Notes: generated by a model not told the origin, from the sequence alone. 54,768 nt of DNA from Novosphingobium sp. ERN07 (GCF_012641335.1 NZ_JABAID010000024.1:1-54768), one strand, 5' to 3'. Shown: positions 9,530 to 18,404, counted from the stretch's first letter. Numbers and translations: made by a program.

Positions 9530-9933
9530 TCATCCGCGCAGCTACCGCCGCCGACCGCGAAACCGTGGTCGCATTGTGGGAAGCTGCCGGACTGACGCGC
9601 CCGTGGAACGATCCGCGGGCCGACTTTGATGTTGCACTGAAAAATCCCACATCTGCGATCCTGCTCGCCACCGATGGCGATCAACTAAACGGCAGCGTGA
9701 TGGTCGGCTTCGACGGCCATCGCGGCTGGGTCTATTACCTCGCCACCGCGCCCGAACGGCAGGGCCAAGGCATTGGTCGCCTGCTGATGCAAGCCGCCGA
9801 AGACTGGCTCAAGGCCCTCGGTAGTCCGAAAATCCAGCTTATGATTCGTGGCGACAATCACGCCGCGCGCGGGTTTTACGACGCAATCGGGTACGAATTG
9901 CAGGATGTGGTCACAATCGGAAAGCGGTTCTAG
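9526..9933 (+). CDS. ypeA: GNAT acetyltransferase, YpeA-like
   Basis: Acetyl-CoA-dependent N-acetyltransferase of 135 residues with the conserved LWEAAGLTRPWNDPRADF opening and the DGHRGWVYYLATAPERQGQGIGRLLM acetyl-CoA-binding region, shown here in part (RQGQGIGR is the pyrophosphate loop). The pattern closely follows E. coli YpeA; the substrate is not known. The GTG at 9526 overlaps the guaA stop as GTGA and gives MIIRAAT; another in-frame GTG lies at 9520. It is probably cotranscribed with guaA. Confidence 0.85.
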
Positions 9934-9976
9934 CCGCACCTTGACCAAGCCCCTTGGCCAAGGCATCCTTCAGGCC

Positions 9977-10237
9977 ATGACCATTCACGTCAACATCGGC
10001 AAGGCCAAGACCAGCCTCTCCAAACTCATCGCTGCGTCCCTGCGCGGCGAAGAAGTGGTGATCGACCACGATGGTGTGCCGCAAGTGCGCCTCATCCCGG
10101 TCGCAAAGCCCGACGAAGCCGACCGTGCCGAACGACGGAAGAAGATCGACGAGATTCTGGCGCGGATCGATGCCCTGCCGATCAATCGCGATGCCCCTTT
10201 CGACCTCGAGTGGGACGAAAACGGCCTGCCCATATGA
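9977..10237 (+). CDS. Phd/YefM-type antitoxin of a type II toxin-antitoxin pair
   Basis: 86-residue protein. The N-terminal segment MTIHVNIGKAKTSLSKLIAA and VVIDHDGVPQVRLIPV form the Phd/YefM DNA-binding and dimerisation fold. The C-terminal half (DRAERRKKIDEILARIDALP to the end) is charged and helical and would wrap the toxin. It overlaps the toxin start by 4 nt (ATGA), the usual antitoxin-first arrangement, so an autorepressed operon is expected. Confidence 0.88.
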   Translation: MTIHVNIGKAKTSLSKLIAASLRGEEVVIDHDGVPQVRLIPVAKPDEADRAERRKKIDEILARIDALPINRDAPFDLEWDENGLPI

Positions 10238-10635
10238 TCGTCGTCGATACGTCGGCCTTGTTGGCCATCGTTCTGCGCGAGGTCGAACGAAGGGCTTTTC
10301 TCGAGCGTATTGATCAGGAAGATGCCATTTTGAGCGCCGGGAGCATGATCGAAGCGCTCATGGTCTGCCACGGGCGGGGTGGCGCGATTCTGACGGATGA
10401 AGTCCGCAGACTGATTACGCAGATGGGCATCAGGATCGTCCCGGTCGAACCGGCTGAAGTCGTCATCGCTCACGAAGCCTTCCTGAAATACGGCAAAGGC
10501 AACGGTCACCCGGCACAACTAAACTTTGGCGATCTGTTCGCCTATGCTCTCGCCAAAGCACGTGATGTGCCGCTACTGTTCAAGGGCAATGACTTTGCGG
10601 AGACGAATATTGTTTCTGCAATAACAGCCACTTAA
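10234..10635 (+). CDS. vapC: VapC-family PIN-domain toxin (ribonuclease)
   Basis: 133-residue PIN-domain protein expected to cleave RNA with Mg ions. The acidic active-site positions are visible: MIVVDTSALL (Asp5), SMIEALM (Glu), LNFGDLFAYALA (Asp) and FKGNDFAETN (Asp). All four are intact, so the toxin looks functional. The target RNA cannot be inferred. The stop overlaps the stop of the convergent asparaginase gene by 3 nt. Confidence 0.9.
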   Translation: MIVVDTSALLAIVLREVERRAFLERIDQEDAILSAGSMIEALMVCHGRGGAILTDEVRRLITQMGIRIVPVEPAEVVIAHEAFLKYGKGNGHPAQLNFGDLFAYALAKARDVPLLFKGNDFAETNIVSAITAT

Positions 10636-11123
10636 ACTGCCACAAACTTCCCCGCGGCGCGGTCCTTGCGCACTTTCAGCCCATCGAACACCTGCCCGCT
10701 CATCGCAATCCACACGCCGGGCACGGCGGCTTGGGCGGTGGCGAAGGCCATGCCGAGGTTGAAGGGTGCGTCAGTTTCGGCAAAGCGCGCCGGGGAAAGT
10801 GCGCCGGTGAGGACCACGGTCTTGCCCGGAATGTCGGCCAGCACCTTGGCGGTTTCTGTCATGGTATCAGTGCCATGCGTGATGACGACACGGCTTTCCG
10901 GTGCCTCGCGCACCGCGGCAGCGATCAGCGCGCGGTCGGCATCGGTCAGTTCCAGACTGTCCTTGCGCATCAGTTCCATCACCCGAAACGGCAACGCCAC
11001 GCGCGCCTGCGCAATCAGGGCGGGAATGCCGCTCTCGACGATCTGATATTCGCTCAGCGCGTCGAAATAGGCTTTGTCGATAGTGCCGCCGGTGGTCAGC
11101 ACAAGAATGGGATTGTGTTGCAT
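10632..11123 (-). CDS. Single-domain L-asparaginase-like protein
   Basis: 163 residues, only the N-terminal domain of the asparaginase/GatD family. The two catalytic Thr motifs are present: LTTGGTIDK near residue 10 and THGTDTMTETA. The C-terminal domain of the ~330-residue enzymes is absent, with no sign of a frameshift or downstream remnant. Such short forms are recurrent in alphaproteobacteria, so this is probably an intact protein. Whether it hydrolyses asparagine is uncertain. The ATG at 11123 (MQHNPILVL) is preferred over a TTG two codons upstream. Confidence 0.8.
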   Translation of the reverse strand: MQHNPILVLTTGGTIDKAYFDALSEYQIVESGIPALIAQARVALPFRVMELMRKDSLELTDADRALIAAAVREAPESRVVITHGTDTMTETAKVLADIPGKTVVLTGALSPARFAETDAPFNLGMAFATAQAAVPGVWIAMSGQVFDGLKVRKDRAAGKFVAV

Positions 11124-11165
11124 CGCCAAGCCTATAGCCCGGATTTCCGGGCGTTTACAGGCCCC

Positions 11166-11978
11166 TTACGGATGCCCGCCGGGAGGTGGCGGCGGCGGCA
11201 TGGTGCCGGTCGTCTGGCTCGGCAGCGATTGCCCGCCGGGCAACGTGCCCGAACCCGGAGCGCCGCCGGTGAAAGCCCAGCCCTGCTGCGGCGCGGGCGG
11301 CCCCATCAACCCGCCGTTGGGCACGATGCGCGGGGCGGAAGACGAATCGGCTTTTGGTCCGGCGACATCGCGCGCAGGACGCTGACCAGAGGTGGCAAGT
11401 TGGGGGGCGACGGGTGCTTCGACCGGTGCCGGAGCGAGATTTTCCGTCGGGGCAACCGGCGCGATCTGCGCAGGGCTTTTTCTGGTGTCCGCAGCGGCTT
11501 TCAAAGCGGGCGCTGCGGCGGCCAGACGCGGGGTTGGTGCCGCTTGGTGCGCTTTAGGTGCATCTAGGTGCACTTCAGAACCCACTGCAATCTGGGCATT
11601 TTCTGCCGGAATTGGCAAAACTGCCGGTTGCGGGCCGGGTTGACCGATCACCATCACAGCCGCCACGCTCGCCGCCAAGGCAGCAAGTCCACCGCCGAAA
11701 ATCATCCGGCGATTTTGCGGACGAGGTGCGACCGGCGCGGGCGGTTGCGAGACGGCCACCGTCGGCGTGAAAGGGATGACCTTTGCTACGGGCGCATCGG
11801 TTTGCGGTGCCGGAGAGTCGGTCGCCTCAGCCCCCGCTGAAAATTGCGGCTTCGCGGTCGCCTGCGCGACGATCCGTGCGGCGAGGCCGGGGGGCAGCGC
11901 CGGGCGCGGCGCGCGGGCAAGCGCTGCGTCGAGCGCGGCATCCGCCTTTGCGGGCGAGGCTGGAACCTGGCGCGCCAT
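11166..11978 (-). CDS. Putative membrane anti-sigma factor, Pro/Ala-rich
   Basis: 270 residues. There is a short cytoplasmic N-terminal region, one membrane helix (MIFGGGLAALAASVAAVMVIG, around residues 92-112), and a long Pro/Ala-rich periplasmic part ending in a PPPPPPGGHP run. It starts 1 nt inside the stop of the ECF sigma gene (TGATG), the classical sigma/anti-sigma arrangement. There is no recognisable zinc-binding anti-sigma motif, so the role rests on topology and coupling. Confidence 0.65.
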   Translation of the reverse strand: MARQVPASPAKADAALDAALARAPRPALPPGLAARIVAQATAKPQFSAGAEATDSPAPQTDAPVAKVIPFTPTVAVSQPPAPVAPRPQNRRMIFGGGLAALAASVAAVMVIGQPGPQPAVLPIPAENAQIAVGSEVHLDAPKAHQAAPTPRLAAAAPALKAAADTRKSPAQIAPVAPTENLAPAPVEAPVAPQLATSGQRPARDVAGPKADSSSAPRIVPNGGLMGPPAPQQGWAFTGGAPGSGTLPGGQSLPSQTTGTMPPPPPPGGHP

Positions 11979-12625
11979 CAGGCCTGCGCCTCAAGATCCG
12001 CGCACGAAACATCGCGCGCTTCGAGAAGCCCGCGCATCTGACGGCGCGCCCTGAACAGAAGCGATTCCATAGCCTTGATATTGAGGTCCAAGACCTCCGC
12101 TGCAAGAGCGTTTGAAAAACCTTCGTAATAACAGAGCACTAGCGCTGCGCGATAGCGCTCTGGCAGATCGTCCAGCGCCGCGCCGACCGCCTGCGCGGCT
12201 TGATCAGCCTCGATCCGCCGGTCGGCCAGCGGGGTATCGTCGGCCGGATCAGGAAGTTCATCGACGGTCACCACGCGGAAGCGGCGCTTGCGATCAAAGC
12301 ACAGGTTCATCGTCACGCGGTGAAGCCAGCCGACCAGCCCTGCCCCGCTGGGCTGCCAGCGCGGCGCGTTCTGCCAAAGGCGCGTGAAGCAGTCCTGCGT
12401 CACGTCCTCTGCCTCGGCAGCATCGGACAGCATCCGCATGGCCACGCGATAGAGCGCGGGCGAATGGCGTTCAACGAGAATGGAGAAGGCTTCGACAGAC
12501 CCCAAAGCCACTTCGCGCATCAGCGCGGCGTCATCCAGCGCTTCGCGGTGGATCGGGTCAATCGTGTCGAGCAGGCTGTCATCGCCACTCGCCACTTCGG
12601 ATCGCACGTCGCCGTAGAAGGTCAA
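11978..12625 (-). CDS. ECF RNA polymerase sigma factor
   Basis: 215 residues with sigma-2 (AFSILVERHSPALYRVAMRML, then DAAEAEDVTQDCFTRLWQ) and sigma-4 (LPERYRAALVLCYYEGFSNALAAEVL). The N-terminus has a 40-residue extension. No helix-turn-helix defect is seen. It is cotranscribed with the following membrane protein. Divergent from the large autotransporter, which is a possible target, but no matching promoter pair was identified. Confidence 0.9.
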   Translation of the reverse strand: MTFYGDVRSEVASGDDSLLDTIDPIHREALDDAALMREVALGSVEAFSILVERHSPALYRVAMRMLSDAAEAEDVTQDCFTRLWQNAPRWQPSGAGLVGWLHRVTMNLCFDRKRRFRVVTVDELPDPADDTPLADRRIEADQAAQAVGAALDDLPERYRAALVLCYYEGFSNALAAEVLDLNIKAMESLLFRARRQMRGLLEARDVSCADLEAQA

Positions 12626-12935
12626 AGCTACCTGCCGTTTTGCACCAATGCCTCTTGCGGGCTGCAGGCACTTTGACTGGCGGTTCCCACGTGAACGCCA
12701 GATTTACGGGAACCATTCCGGGACATCTCGCGACATTTTTCACAATGGCCGCGAAGGGTTGGCGCCGCGCCTCCGTTAATCGCGGCGGAGACGAGCAAAC
12801 CGGCCAAATGCCGGATCGCCTCCGACCTGTCGAACAACCCGCACGAGTCCTCCATGCGGGTCGCAACACTGACTGGCCCGCGCCGACCGCACCCCGGCGC
12901 GGGCCTGCTTTCTTAGCCAATTCACGAGGGGTTTT
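12626..12935 (+). promoter_or_regulatory. Divergent intergenic region with structured autotransporter leader
   Basis: No gene is supported here. The right half, which would be the 5' leader of the autotransporter mRNA, contains successive inverted repeats. CGGAG (12786-12790) pairs with CTCCG (12820-12824) and encloses CCGGC (12800-12804)/GCCGG (12810-12814). CCCGCA (12838-12843) pairs with TGCGGG (12855-12860). A perfect 11-bp stem (12875-12885 with 12895-12905) is followed by TGCTTTCTT. The last hairpin looks like a terminator or attenuator only 30 nt before the ATG. Confidence 0.5.
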
Positions 12936-15900
12936 ATGAACCGTCTTCGCAGCACGACCTTTCTCACCACACTTGCAGGCGCCCCCGCCGCGCTGGCGCT
13001 GCTCGTGCCGCAAGCTGGATGGGCGGCAACCACGCTGAACGCAAACCGCACGACGCCAATCAAGACATCGGACGCGGGCGATATCTGGATCGGCGATGAC
13101 GGTTCGATCACGCTGGAGAAAGGCGGGACGGCGGTAACGGTGGATTCGAACAACACCGTGGGGCTGGACGATGGCGGATATATTTCCATCACCGGCGGCA
13201 AGGATGGCGACACCGGCATCAAGGTGAACGCGGGCACCACCACCGAAATCACCAACACCGGCGCGATCACCGTGACCGAGACGTTCACCGGCGCAGACAC
13301 CGATTCCAACGGGATTGCCGACGGCCCCATCGCTTCGGCCAGCAACCGCTATGGCATCGTGGTGGGACCGGGCGCGACGACGAGCGGGACAATCGACAAT
13401 TCGGGCACGATTCGCGTCGATGGCCTGAATTCCGGCGGGATCGTGGTGCAATCGAACTTTACCGGCGATATCACCAACACCGGCACAATATCGGTCATCG
13501 GTGACAACAGCGTGGGCATTTCCACGCAGGGCGTGACCGGCGACGTGACCGTGGAAGGCACCGTGGCGGTGGTGGGCCAAGGCGCGCAGGGTGTGGTGCT
13601 GAACGGCGATATCGATGGCGCGTTCAGGATTCAGGGCAGCGTATCGCAGGCATCATCCTATACCACCGACAGCAGCACTACGCAGACGCTTTCGCGCACG
13701 GCGCTGCGCACCGGCAAGGCGGCGGTCGAGGTGAAGGGCGATGTGACCGGCGGGATCATCGTAGCATCGGCCCCCTATGACCTGAGCGATACCGATACAG
13801 ACGAAGACGATGACGGCGTGACCGATTCCTCCGAAGGCGTGGGCGCGATCTCGTCAGTTGGAAACAGCCCGGCGCTGCTGGTGGGCAGTGCCGACAATAT
13901 CGTCATCGGCACGGCCACCGGACGCGACGGTGCGTTCTCGCTCGCCATCGATGGCACGGTGACGGCCAGCAGCGTCTACAGCAACACCGATGCCTATGCC
14001 GTGGTGATCGGCGGACAGGGCGGCACCGTTTCGATGGCCAATGGCATCGGCGTTTCCGGCACGGTGAGCGCGACCACGGTTGACGAAAAGGCCGTGGCGA
14101 TCCTGATCAACCAGGGGGCAACGGTGCCGAGCCTTTCGAACAGCGGGACGATTTCTGCCACGATCAGTTCATCGGGCGAAGGCACCGCCTATGCCGTGCA
14201 AGATCTTTCGGGCACGCTGACCACGATCAACAACACCGGCTTCATCAAGGTGAGCGGATCGAGCACGGACGATCTGCGCGCCATCGATCTTTCCGCCAAC
14301 ACATCGGGCGTGACGATCAAGCAGTATCTCAACGCCATCGACAAGGACGCGCAGGAAGAAGAGCAGGCCGACGACGATTACGATGCCGACAATCCCACGA
14401 TCTACACCGCGATCACCGGTGATATTCACACAGGTAGCGGCAACGATGTGCTGGATGTGGCTTCGGGCCGCATCTACGGCGACAGCTATCTGAACGCGGG
14501 CAACGACCAGTTGCTGCTTTCGGGCGACAGCGGGTATGAAGGCGACGTCTATTTCGGCAGTGGCACCGCCACGATGACGATGGCGGGCACTTCGTACTTC
14601 GAAGGCAACATCGATCTGGCCGGGAACCTTGGCACGCTGACGCTGGGCGATACCGCGCGGTTTACGGGTTCGGTGAGCAATGCTGGAAACCTTGACGTGA
14701 TCGTGAACGGCGGCACCTTTGGCGCGGATTCGGCCACGACGCTGAATTTCGATACGCTGACGGTGAATTCGGGCGGCGCGCTTAACGTCTATATCGATGG
14801 CGATGAAGGTACGGCTTCCACGATCAACGTGAACACGGCCACTTTTGCCACGGGATCAAAGGTTTCGGCCACGATATCGTCGCTGGAAAACGCCGAGGGC
14901 AGCTATACCATCCTGACCGCCGGAACGCTGGAAGGTTCGCCTGCCTTCGATGCGACGACGACCGAACTGCCGGTGCTGTTCAACGGCGAGGTAACGGTGG
15001 CAGGCGAAACGCTGGTGCTGGACGTATCGCGCAAGACCGCTGCCGAACTGGGGCTGACCACGCCGCAATCGGCGGCCTATGAAGCGATCTATTCGCAGGC
15101 GACGGCGGTGGAGTATCTCGGCACCAGCCTGTTGCAGGTGGAGGACGTGGCCGAATTGCAAAGCCAGTTCAACCAGTTGCTGCCCGACTATACGGGCGGC
15201 GTGTTTGATTTCGTGACGCGCAGCGGTCGCCTAGCCTCGCGCCATCTGATGGACGATTCATCGCTGTTCGACATCAGCAATGCGGGCGGCTGGGTGGAGC
15301 CGATCTGGTTCCGGGGCAGCAAGGACGAAACGGGCAGCGCGGGCTTCAAGGTTTCGGGCTGGGGCCTTTCGACCGGGATCGAACGCATCACCGGCATCGG
15401 CAACGTGGGCCTTTCGTTCGCCTATACAAAGGGCGATATCGCGACGGGCGATTATCAGACGGTCGATGCCAGCAATTACGAACTGGGCGCATTCTGGCGC
15501 ACGGCCAGCGGACCGTTCTATGCCTATGCCAAGGCATCGGTCGGGCGGGTATCGCTGGCCTCTTCGCGCACATTTACCGGATCAATCGATACCGCCACGC
15601 TAAGCTATTCGGCCACGGGCAACTGGAAGGGCTGGTCAGCCGGCGCGCAGGGCGGTGCATCCTACAAGCTGGATCTGGGCGGCGGGCTGACGATCAAGCC
15701 GATGGCGCGGTTCGATTATTTCCGGCTGAGCGAGAACGGCTATACCGAAAGCGGATCGGATGCGATCTATCTGGAAGTGGCCAAGCGCACGTCGAGCGTG
15801 CTGACCGGCACCGGCAGCATGACCGCATCGTGGAGCGCGGGTGAGGCAACGCGCGACTTCCGCCCCTTCACCGTCGAACTGGAAGGCGGCTACCGTTCAC

Positions 15901-16112
15901 GCCTTGCGGGCAAGCTGGGCGATACGGTGGCGAAGTTCGAGGATGGCGACCAGTTCCGGCTGGTGGCCGACAAGATGAAGTCTGGCTGGACCGCCGAAGC
16001 CCGCGTGCTGGCGGGCGGCATGGACTATACCTGGCAACTGGCTGGCGGTGCCGAGCAGGTGCAGGGCAGCGTGGACTATTCGGTGCGCGGATCGCTGAGC
16101 ATTGCGTTTTGA
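12936..16112 (+). CDS. Autotransporter (type V) outer-membrane protein
   Basis: Surface protein of 1058 residues. A signal peptide (to about AGWAA, residue 32) precedes a long passenger built from Gly/Thr/Asn-rich beta-helix repeats (ITNTGTISV, IDNSGTIRV and similar). Passenger segments include Asp-rich, calcium-site-like runs (TDTDEDDDGVTD near residue 285; TDSNGIADG near 125). From about residue 780 there is an autotransporter beta-barrel with repeated strands, ending VRGSLSIAF with the C-terminal Phe that guides outer-membrane insertion. The start follows a GAGGGG ribosome site. Likely roles are adhesion or surface structuring; no protease triad is seen. Confidence 0.9.
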   Translation: MNRLRSTTFLTTLAGAPAALALLVPQAGWAATTLNANRTTPIKTSDAGDIWIGDDGSITLEKGGTAVTVDSNNTVGLDDGGYISITGGKDGDTGIKVNAGTTTEITNTGAITVTETFTGADTDSNGIADGPIASASNRYGIVVGPGATTSGTIDNSGTIRVDGLNSGGIVVQSNFTGDITNTGTISVIGDNSVGISTQGVTGDVTVEGTVAVVGQGAQGVVLNGDIDGAFRIQGSVSQASSYTTDSSTTQTLSRTALRTGKAAVEVKGDVTGGIIVASAPYDLSDTDTDEDDDGVTDSSEGVGAISSVGNSPALLVGSADNIVIGTATGRDGAFSLAIDGTVTASSVYSNTDAYAVVIGGQGGTVSMANGIGVSGTVSATTVDEKAVAILINQGATVPSLSNSGTISATISSSGEGTAYAVQDLSGTLTTINNTGFIKVSGSSTDDLRAIDLSANTSGVTIKQYLNAIDKDAQEEEQADDDYDADNPTIYTAITGDIHTGSGNDVLDVASGRIYGDSYLNAGNDQLLLSGDSGYEGDVYFGSGTATMTMAGTSYFEGNIDLAGNLGTLTLGDTARFTGSVSNAGNLDVIVNGGTFGADSATTLNFDTLTVNSGGALNVYIDGDEGTASTINVNTATFATGSKVSATISSLENAEGSYTILTAGTLEGSPAFDATTTELPVLFNGEVTVAGETLVLDVSRKTAAELGLTTPQSAAYEAIYSQATAVEYLGTSLLQVEDVAELQSQFNQLLPDYTGGVFDFVTRSGRLASRHLMDDSSLFDISNAGGWVEPIWFRGSKDETGSAGFKVSGWGLSTGIERITGIGNVGLSFAYTKGDIATGDYQTVDASNYELGAFWRTASGPFYAYAKASVGRVSLASSRTFTGSIDTATLSYSATGNWKGWSAGAQGGASYKLDLGGGLTIKPMARFDYFRLSENGYTESGSDAIYLEVAKRTSSVLTGTGSMTASWSAGEATRDFRPFTVELEGGYRSRLAGKLGDTVAKFEDGDQFRLVADKMKSGWTAEARVLAGGMDYTWQLAGGAEQVQGSVDYSVRGSLSIAF

Positions 16113-16120
16113 TACGGATG

Positions 16121-16142
16121 GGGCCGGTCAGATGACTGGCCC
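16121..16142. terminator. Inverted repeat between autotransporter and galK
   Basis: GGGCCGGTCA and TGACTGGCCC (10 bp, one G-T pair, 2-nt centre) span the galK stop codon and lie just after the autotransporter stop. It may act as a shared terminator for the two convergent genes, but a T-tract is missing on both sides. Confidence 0.4.
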
Positions 16143-17273
16143 TGCCCCTGCGGCTGGCGCTTCGATGCAGATTGTCGGAGCTTCACCAGTGGGCGTGCGG
16201 TAGCCTTCGATCACAGCGTTTTGGACTTCGGCTGCGCGGTGCTTGCGCATTATCCCGACCACTGCGCCGCCAAAGCCGCCGCCTGTCTGGCGCGCGCCGC
16301 CTTCATCACCGATGGCATGGTTCATCAGCGCGGCAAGGGCATCGGTGGGGGGCACGGTGATGCCGAAATCCTGCGCCTGCGATTGCTGGCTTTCGCGCAT
16401 GAGCGCGCCCATCGCGGCAAGGTTTCCGCTAGCGAGCGCTTCGGCGGCGTCCAGCGTGCGGCGGTTTTCGGTGATGACGTGGCGGGCGCGGCGGAGCGTG
16501 CTTTCGTCCATGCGGACCTTCGCGGCTTCGAGCATGGCTTCGTCGGCATCGCGCAAAGCGGGCACGCCGAGGATGCGGGCGGCGCTTTCACACTCTTCGC
16601 GGCGGCGGTTGTATTCGCCATCGACAAGGCCGCGCACCACGCCGGATTGCACGATCATCACCACGGCATCATCGGGCATCGCGATCTGGCGCAGATCGAG
16701 CGTGCGGCAATCGATCAGCAGGGCATGGCCCGCTGTGGTTGCGGCAGAGGCGATCTGATCGAGATTGCCGCAACGGACGCCAACGAAATCACACTCCGCA
16801 CGTTGGGCCAGCAGGGCAAGGTCCACCGGGTTCCAGCTTTGGCCCAAAGCTTCAAGGATCACGCGCGCTACGGCGACTTCCAGCGAGGCGGATGATGAAA
16901 GGCCTGTGCCCTTGGCAATCGACCCGGCGATGGCAAGATCGCCGCCGGGCACGGTGACCCCGGCAAGGCGCAACTGGCTGACCACGCCGCGCACATAATC
17001 ACGCCAGCCGCCGCCTGACGGTTGCGGATTGGCGGGATTGAAGCTGTCACCTTCGGCAAAATCGAGCGCAGCGACGTTTAGCGGACCATCGGGCCGGGGG
17101 CGGAAGGCGACGCGGGTTTCCTGCCCGATGGCGATGGGCATGGCGAAGCCGTCGTTATAATCGGTGTGTTCGCCAATCAGATTCACCCGGCCCGGCGCGC
17201 GGACGACAAGATCGGGGGTGCTGCCAAAAGCAGCGGTGAAGCCTGCGGTCAGGCGGGTGGCAAGGTCGGTCAT
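16128..17273 (-). CDS. galK: Galactokinase
   Basis: Phosphorylates galactose to galactose-1-phosphate (Leloir pathway, cytoplasm). 381 residues, GHMP kinase fold. Motifs are the galactokinase signature GRVNLIGEHTDYNDGFAMP near residue 30, the ATP loop KGTGLSSSASLEVA, and the C-terminal GGGFGGAVVGI. The start MTDLATRLTAGF overlaps the galT stop by 4 nt; the upstream in-frame extension is the galT shadow. It forms a galT-galK operon. Confidence 0.96.
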   Translation of the reverse strand: MTDLATRLTAGFTAAFGSTPDLVVRAPGRVNLIGEHTDYNDGFAMPIAIGQETRVAFRPRPDGPLNVAALDFAEGDSFNPANPQPSGGGWRDYVRGVVSQLRLAGVTVPGGDLAIAGSIAKGTGLSSSASLEVAVARVILEALGQSWNPVDLALLAQRAECDFVGVRCGNLDQIASAATTAGHALLIDCRTLDLRQIAMPDDAVVMIVQSGVVRGLVDGEYNRRREECESAARILGVPALRDADEAMLEAAKVRMDESTLRRARHVITENRRTLDAAEALASGNLAAMGALMRESQQSQAQDFGITVPPTDALAALMNHAIGDEGGARQTGGGFGGAVVGIMRKHRAAEVQNAVIEGYRTPTGEAPTICIEAPAAGAGPVI

Positions 17274-18295
17274 GCTTCGATCTCCAGCGCGCGCAGGCGG
17301 GCGGCGGCGGTTTCGGGCGTCAGGTCGCGCTGGCTTTCGGCAAACATTTCGAACCCGACCATGAACTTGCGCACTGTGGCAGAGCGCAGGAGCGGCGGGT
17401 TGAAATGCGCGTGGAGCCGCCATGCCGCTGGATCGGCACTGCCGCCCGGGCACTGGTGCCAGCCCATCGAATAGGGAAAGCTGGTGCCGAACAGCGCATC
17501 ATAGCGGCGCGTGATGGCGCGCAGGATCTGGGCCAGCGCATCGCGGGCGGTATCAGGCAGCGCCTCTATCCGGCCCACATCATCGCGCGCGATGAGCAGG
17601 ATTTCGAAGGGCCAGACGGCCCACCACGGCACCACGGCCAGCCAGTGATCGTTGGCTTCGACAACGCGATCCCCCGTTGCGAGTTCGCGTGTGGCGACTT
17701 CATCGAGCAGGACGCTGCCACGCGCGGCACGCCATGCGGCCTGTTCACGGTCCTCGTCGGCCACTTCGGTAGGCACAAAATCGCTCGCCCAGATCTGGCC
17801 GTGGGGATGCGGGCTGGAGCAGCCCATCATCGCGCCCTTGTTTTCGAATACGGCGACATTGGCGAAGCTCTGTGCGAGCGCCGCGCTTTCATCCGCCCAG
17901 CAATCGATCAGGCTACGGATCGCGGGCAGGCTCATCTGCGGCATCGTGCGCGAATGATCGGGCGAATAGCAGATCACCCGCGCGGTGCCGCGTGCGGCCT
18001 CCATGCGGAACACCGGATCGGCGCTTTGCGGCGCGGGGGTATCGGGCATGAGTGCGGGAAAATCGTTATCGAAGGCAAAGGCGCCCGCATAATCAGGATT
18101 GCGATCACCACCAGTACGCAGGTTGCCGGGGCAGAGGTAGCAGGTGGGATCGTAGGCCGGGCCGCCTGCCTGCACCGCCTCCCCCGTCTCACCCTGCCAC
18201 GGACGCTTCGCGCGGTGGGGAGAGACGAGCACCCACTTTCCATTGAGCAGATTCTGGCGGCGATGCGGGTGATCATCCGGGTCAAACTGGGTCAT
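17270..18295 (-). CDS. galT: Galactose-1-phosphate uridylyltransferase
   Basis: Exchanges UMP between UDP-glucose and galactose-1-phosphate. 341 residues. The active-site motif HPHGQIW (around residues 160-166) supplies the nucleophilic His. Zinc-site candidates include CYLCPGN in the N-terminal half and the HAHFNPPLLR segment near the end. It is the first gene of the galTK operon; a LacI-type operator lies 21-34 nt upstream of the ATG. No galE or regulator gene is seen within the window. Confidence 0.96.
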   Translation of the reverse strand: MTQFDPDDHPHRRQNLLNGKWVLVSPHRAKRPWQGETGEAVQAGGPAYDPTCYLCPGNLRTGGDRNPDYAGAFAFDNDFPALMPDTPAPQSADPVFRMEAARGTARVICYSPDHSRTMPQMSLPAIRSLIDCWADESAALAQSFANVAVFENKGAMMGCSSPHPHGQIWASDFVPTEVADEDREQAAWRAARGSVLLDEVATRELATGDRVVEANDHWLAVVPWWAVWPFEILLIARDDVGRIEALPDTARDALAQILRAITRRYDALFGTSFPYSMGWHQCPGGSADPAAWRLHAHFNPPLLRSATVRKFMVGFEMFAESQRDLTPETAAARLRALEIEA

Positions 18296-18315
18296 CGGCC
18301 TCTCCGGGGTTTTTC

Positions 18316-18329
18316 TGCAATCGATTGCC
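18316..18329. promoter_or_regulatory. LacI/GalR-type operator upstream of galTK
   Basis: Contains the perfect 12-bp palindrome GCAATCGATTGC (18317-18328). With flanking bases it reads TGCAATCGATTGCC and matches the LacI-family pattern TGnAAnCGnTTnCA at all but the last position. Its place directly in front of galT suggests repression in the absence of a galactoside. The repressor gene is not in the window. Confidence 0.65.
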
Positions 18330-18404
18330 TATAGGTGTAACACGCCTTGGCCATCAGCGCATCGCGAATTCGATTTCGCCCACAATCGCGCGGGTAACAG
18401 CATT

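Noticed and set aside
12684..12740. GGAAC-like elements before the autotransporter as EcfG promoter
   Set aside because: GGAAC with 17-nt spacing is followed by CGAC rather than CGTT, so the match is incomplete.
12640..12939. 99-codon plus-strand frame before the autotransporter
   Set aside because: Spans several hairpins, no ribosome site and no protein-like hydrophobicity; overlaps the real start.
12579..13580. 333-codon minus-strand frame across the autotransporter start
   Set aside because: Runs through the intergenic hairpins and antisense to the signal peptide; composition is artefactual.
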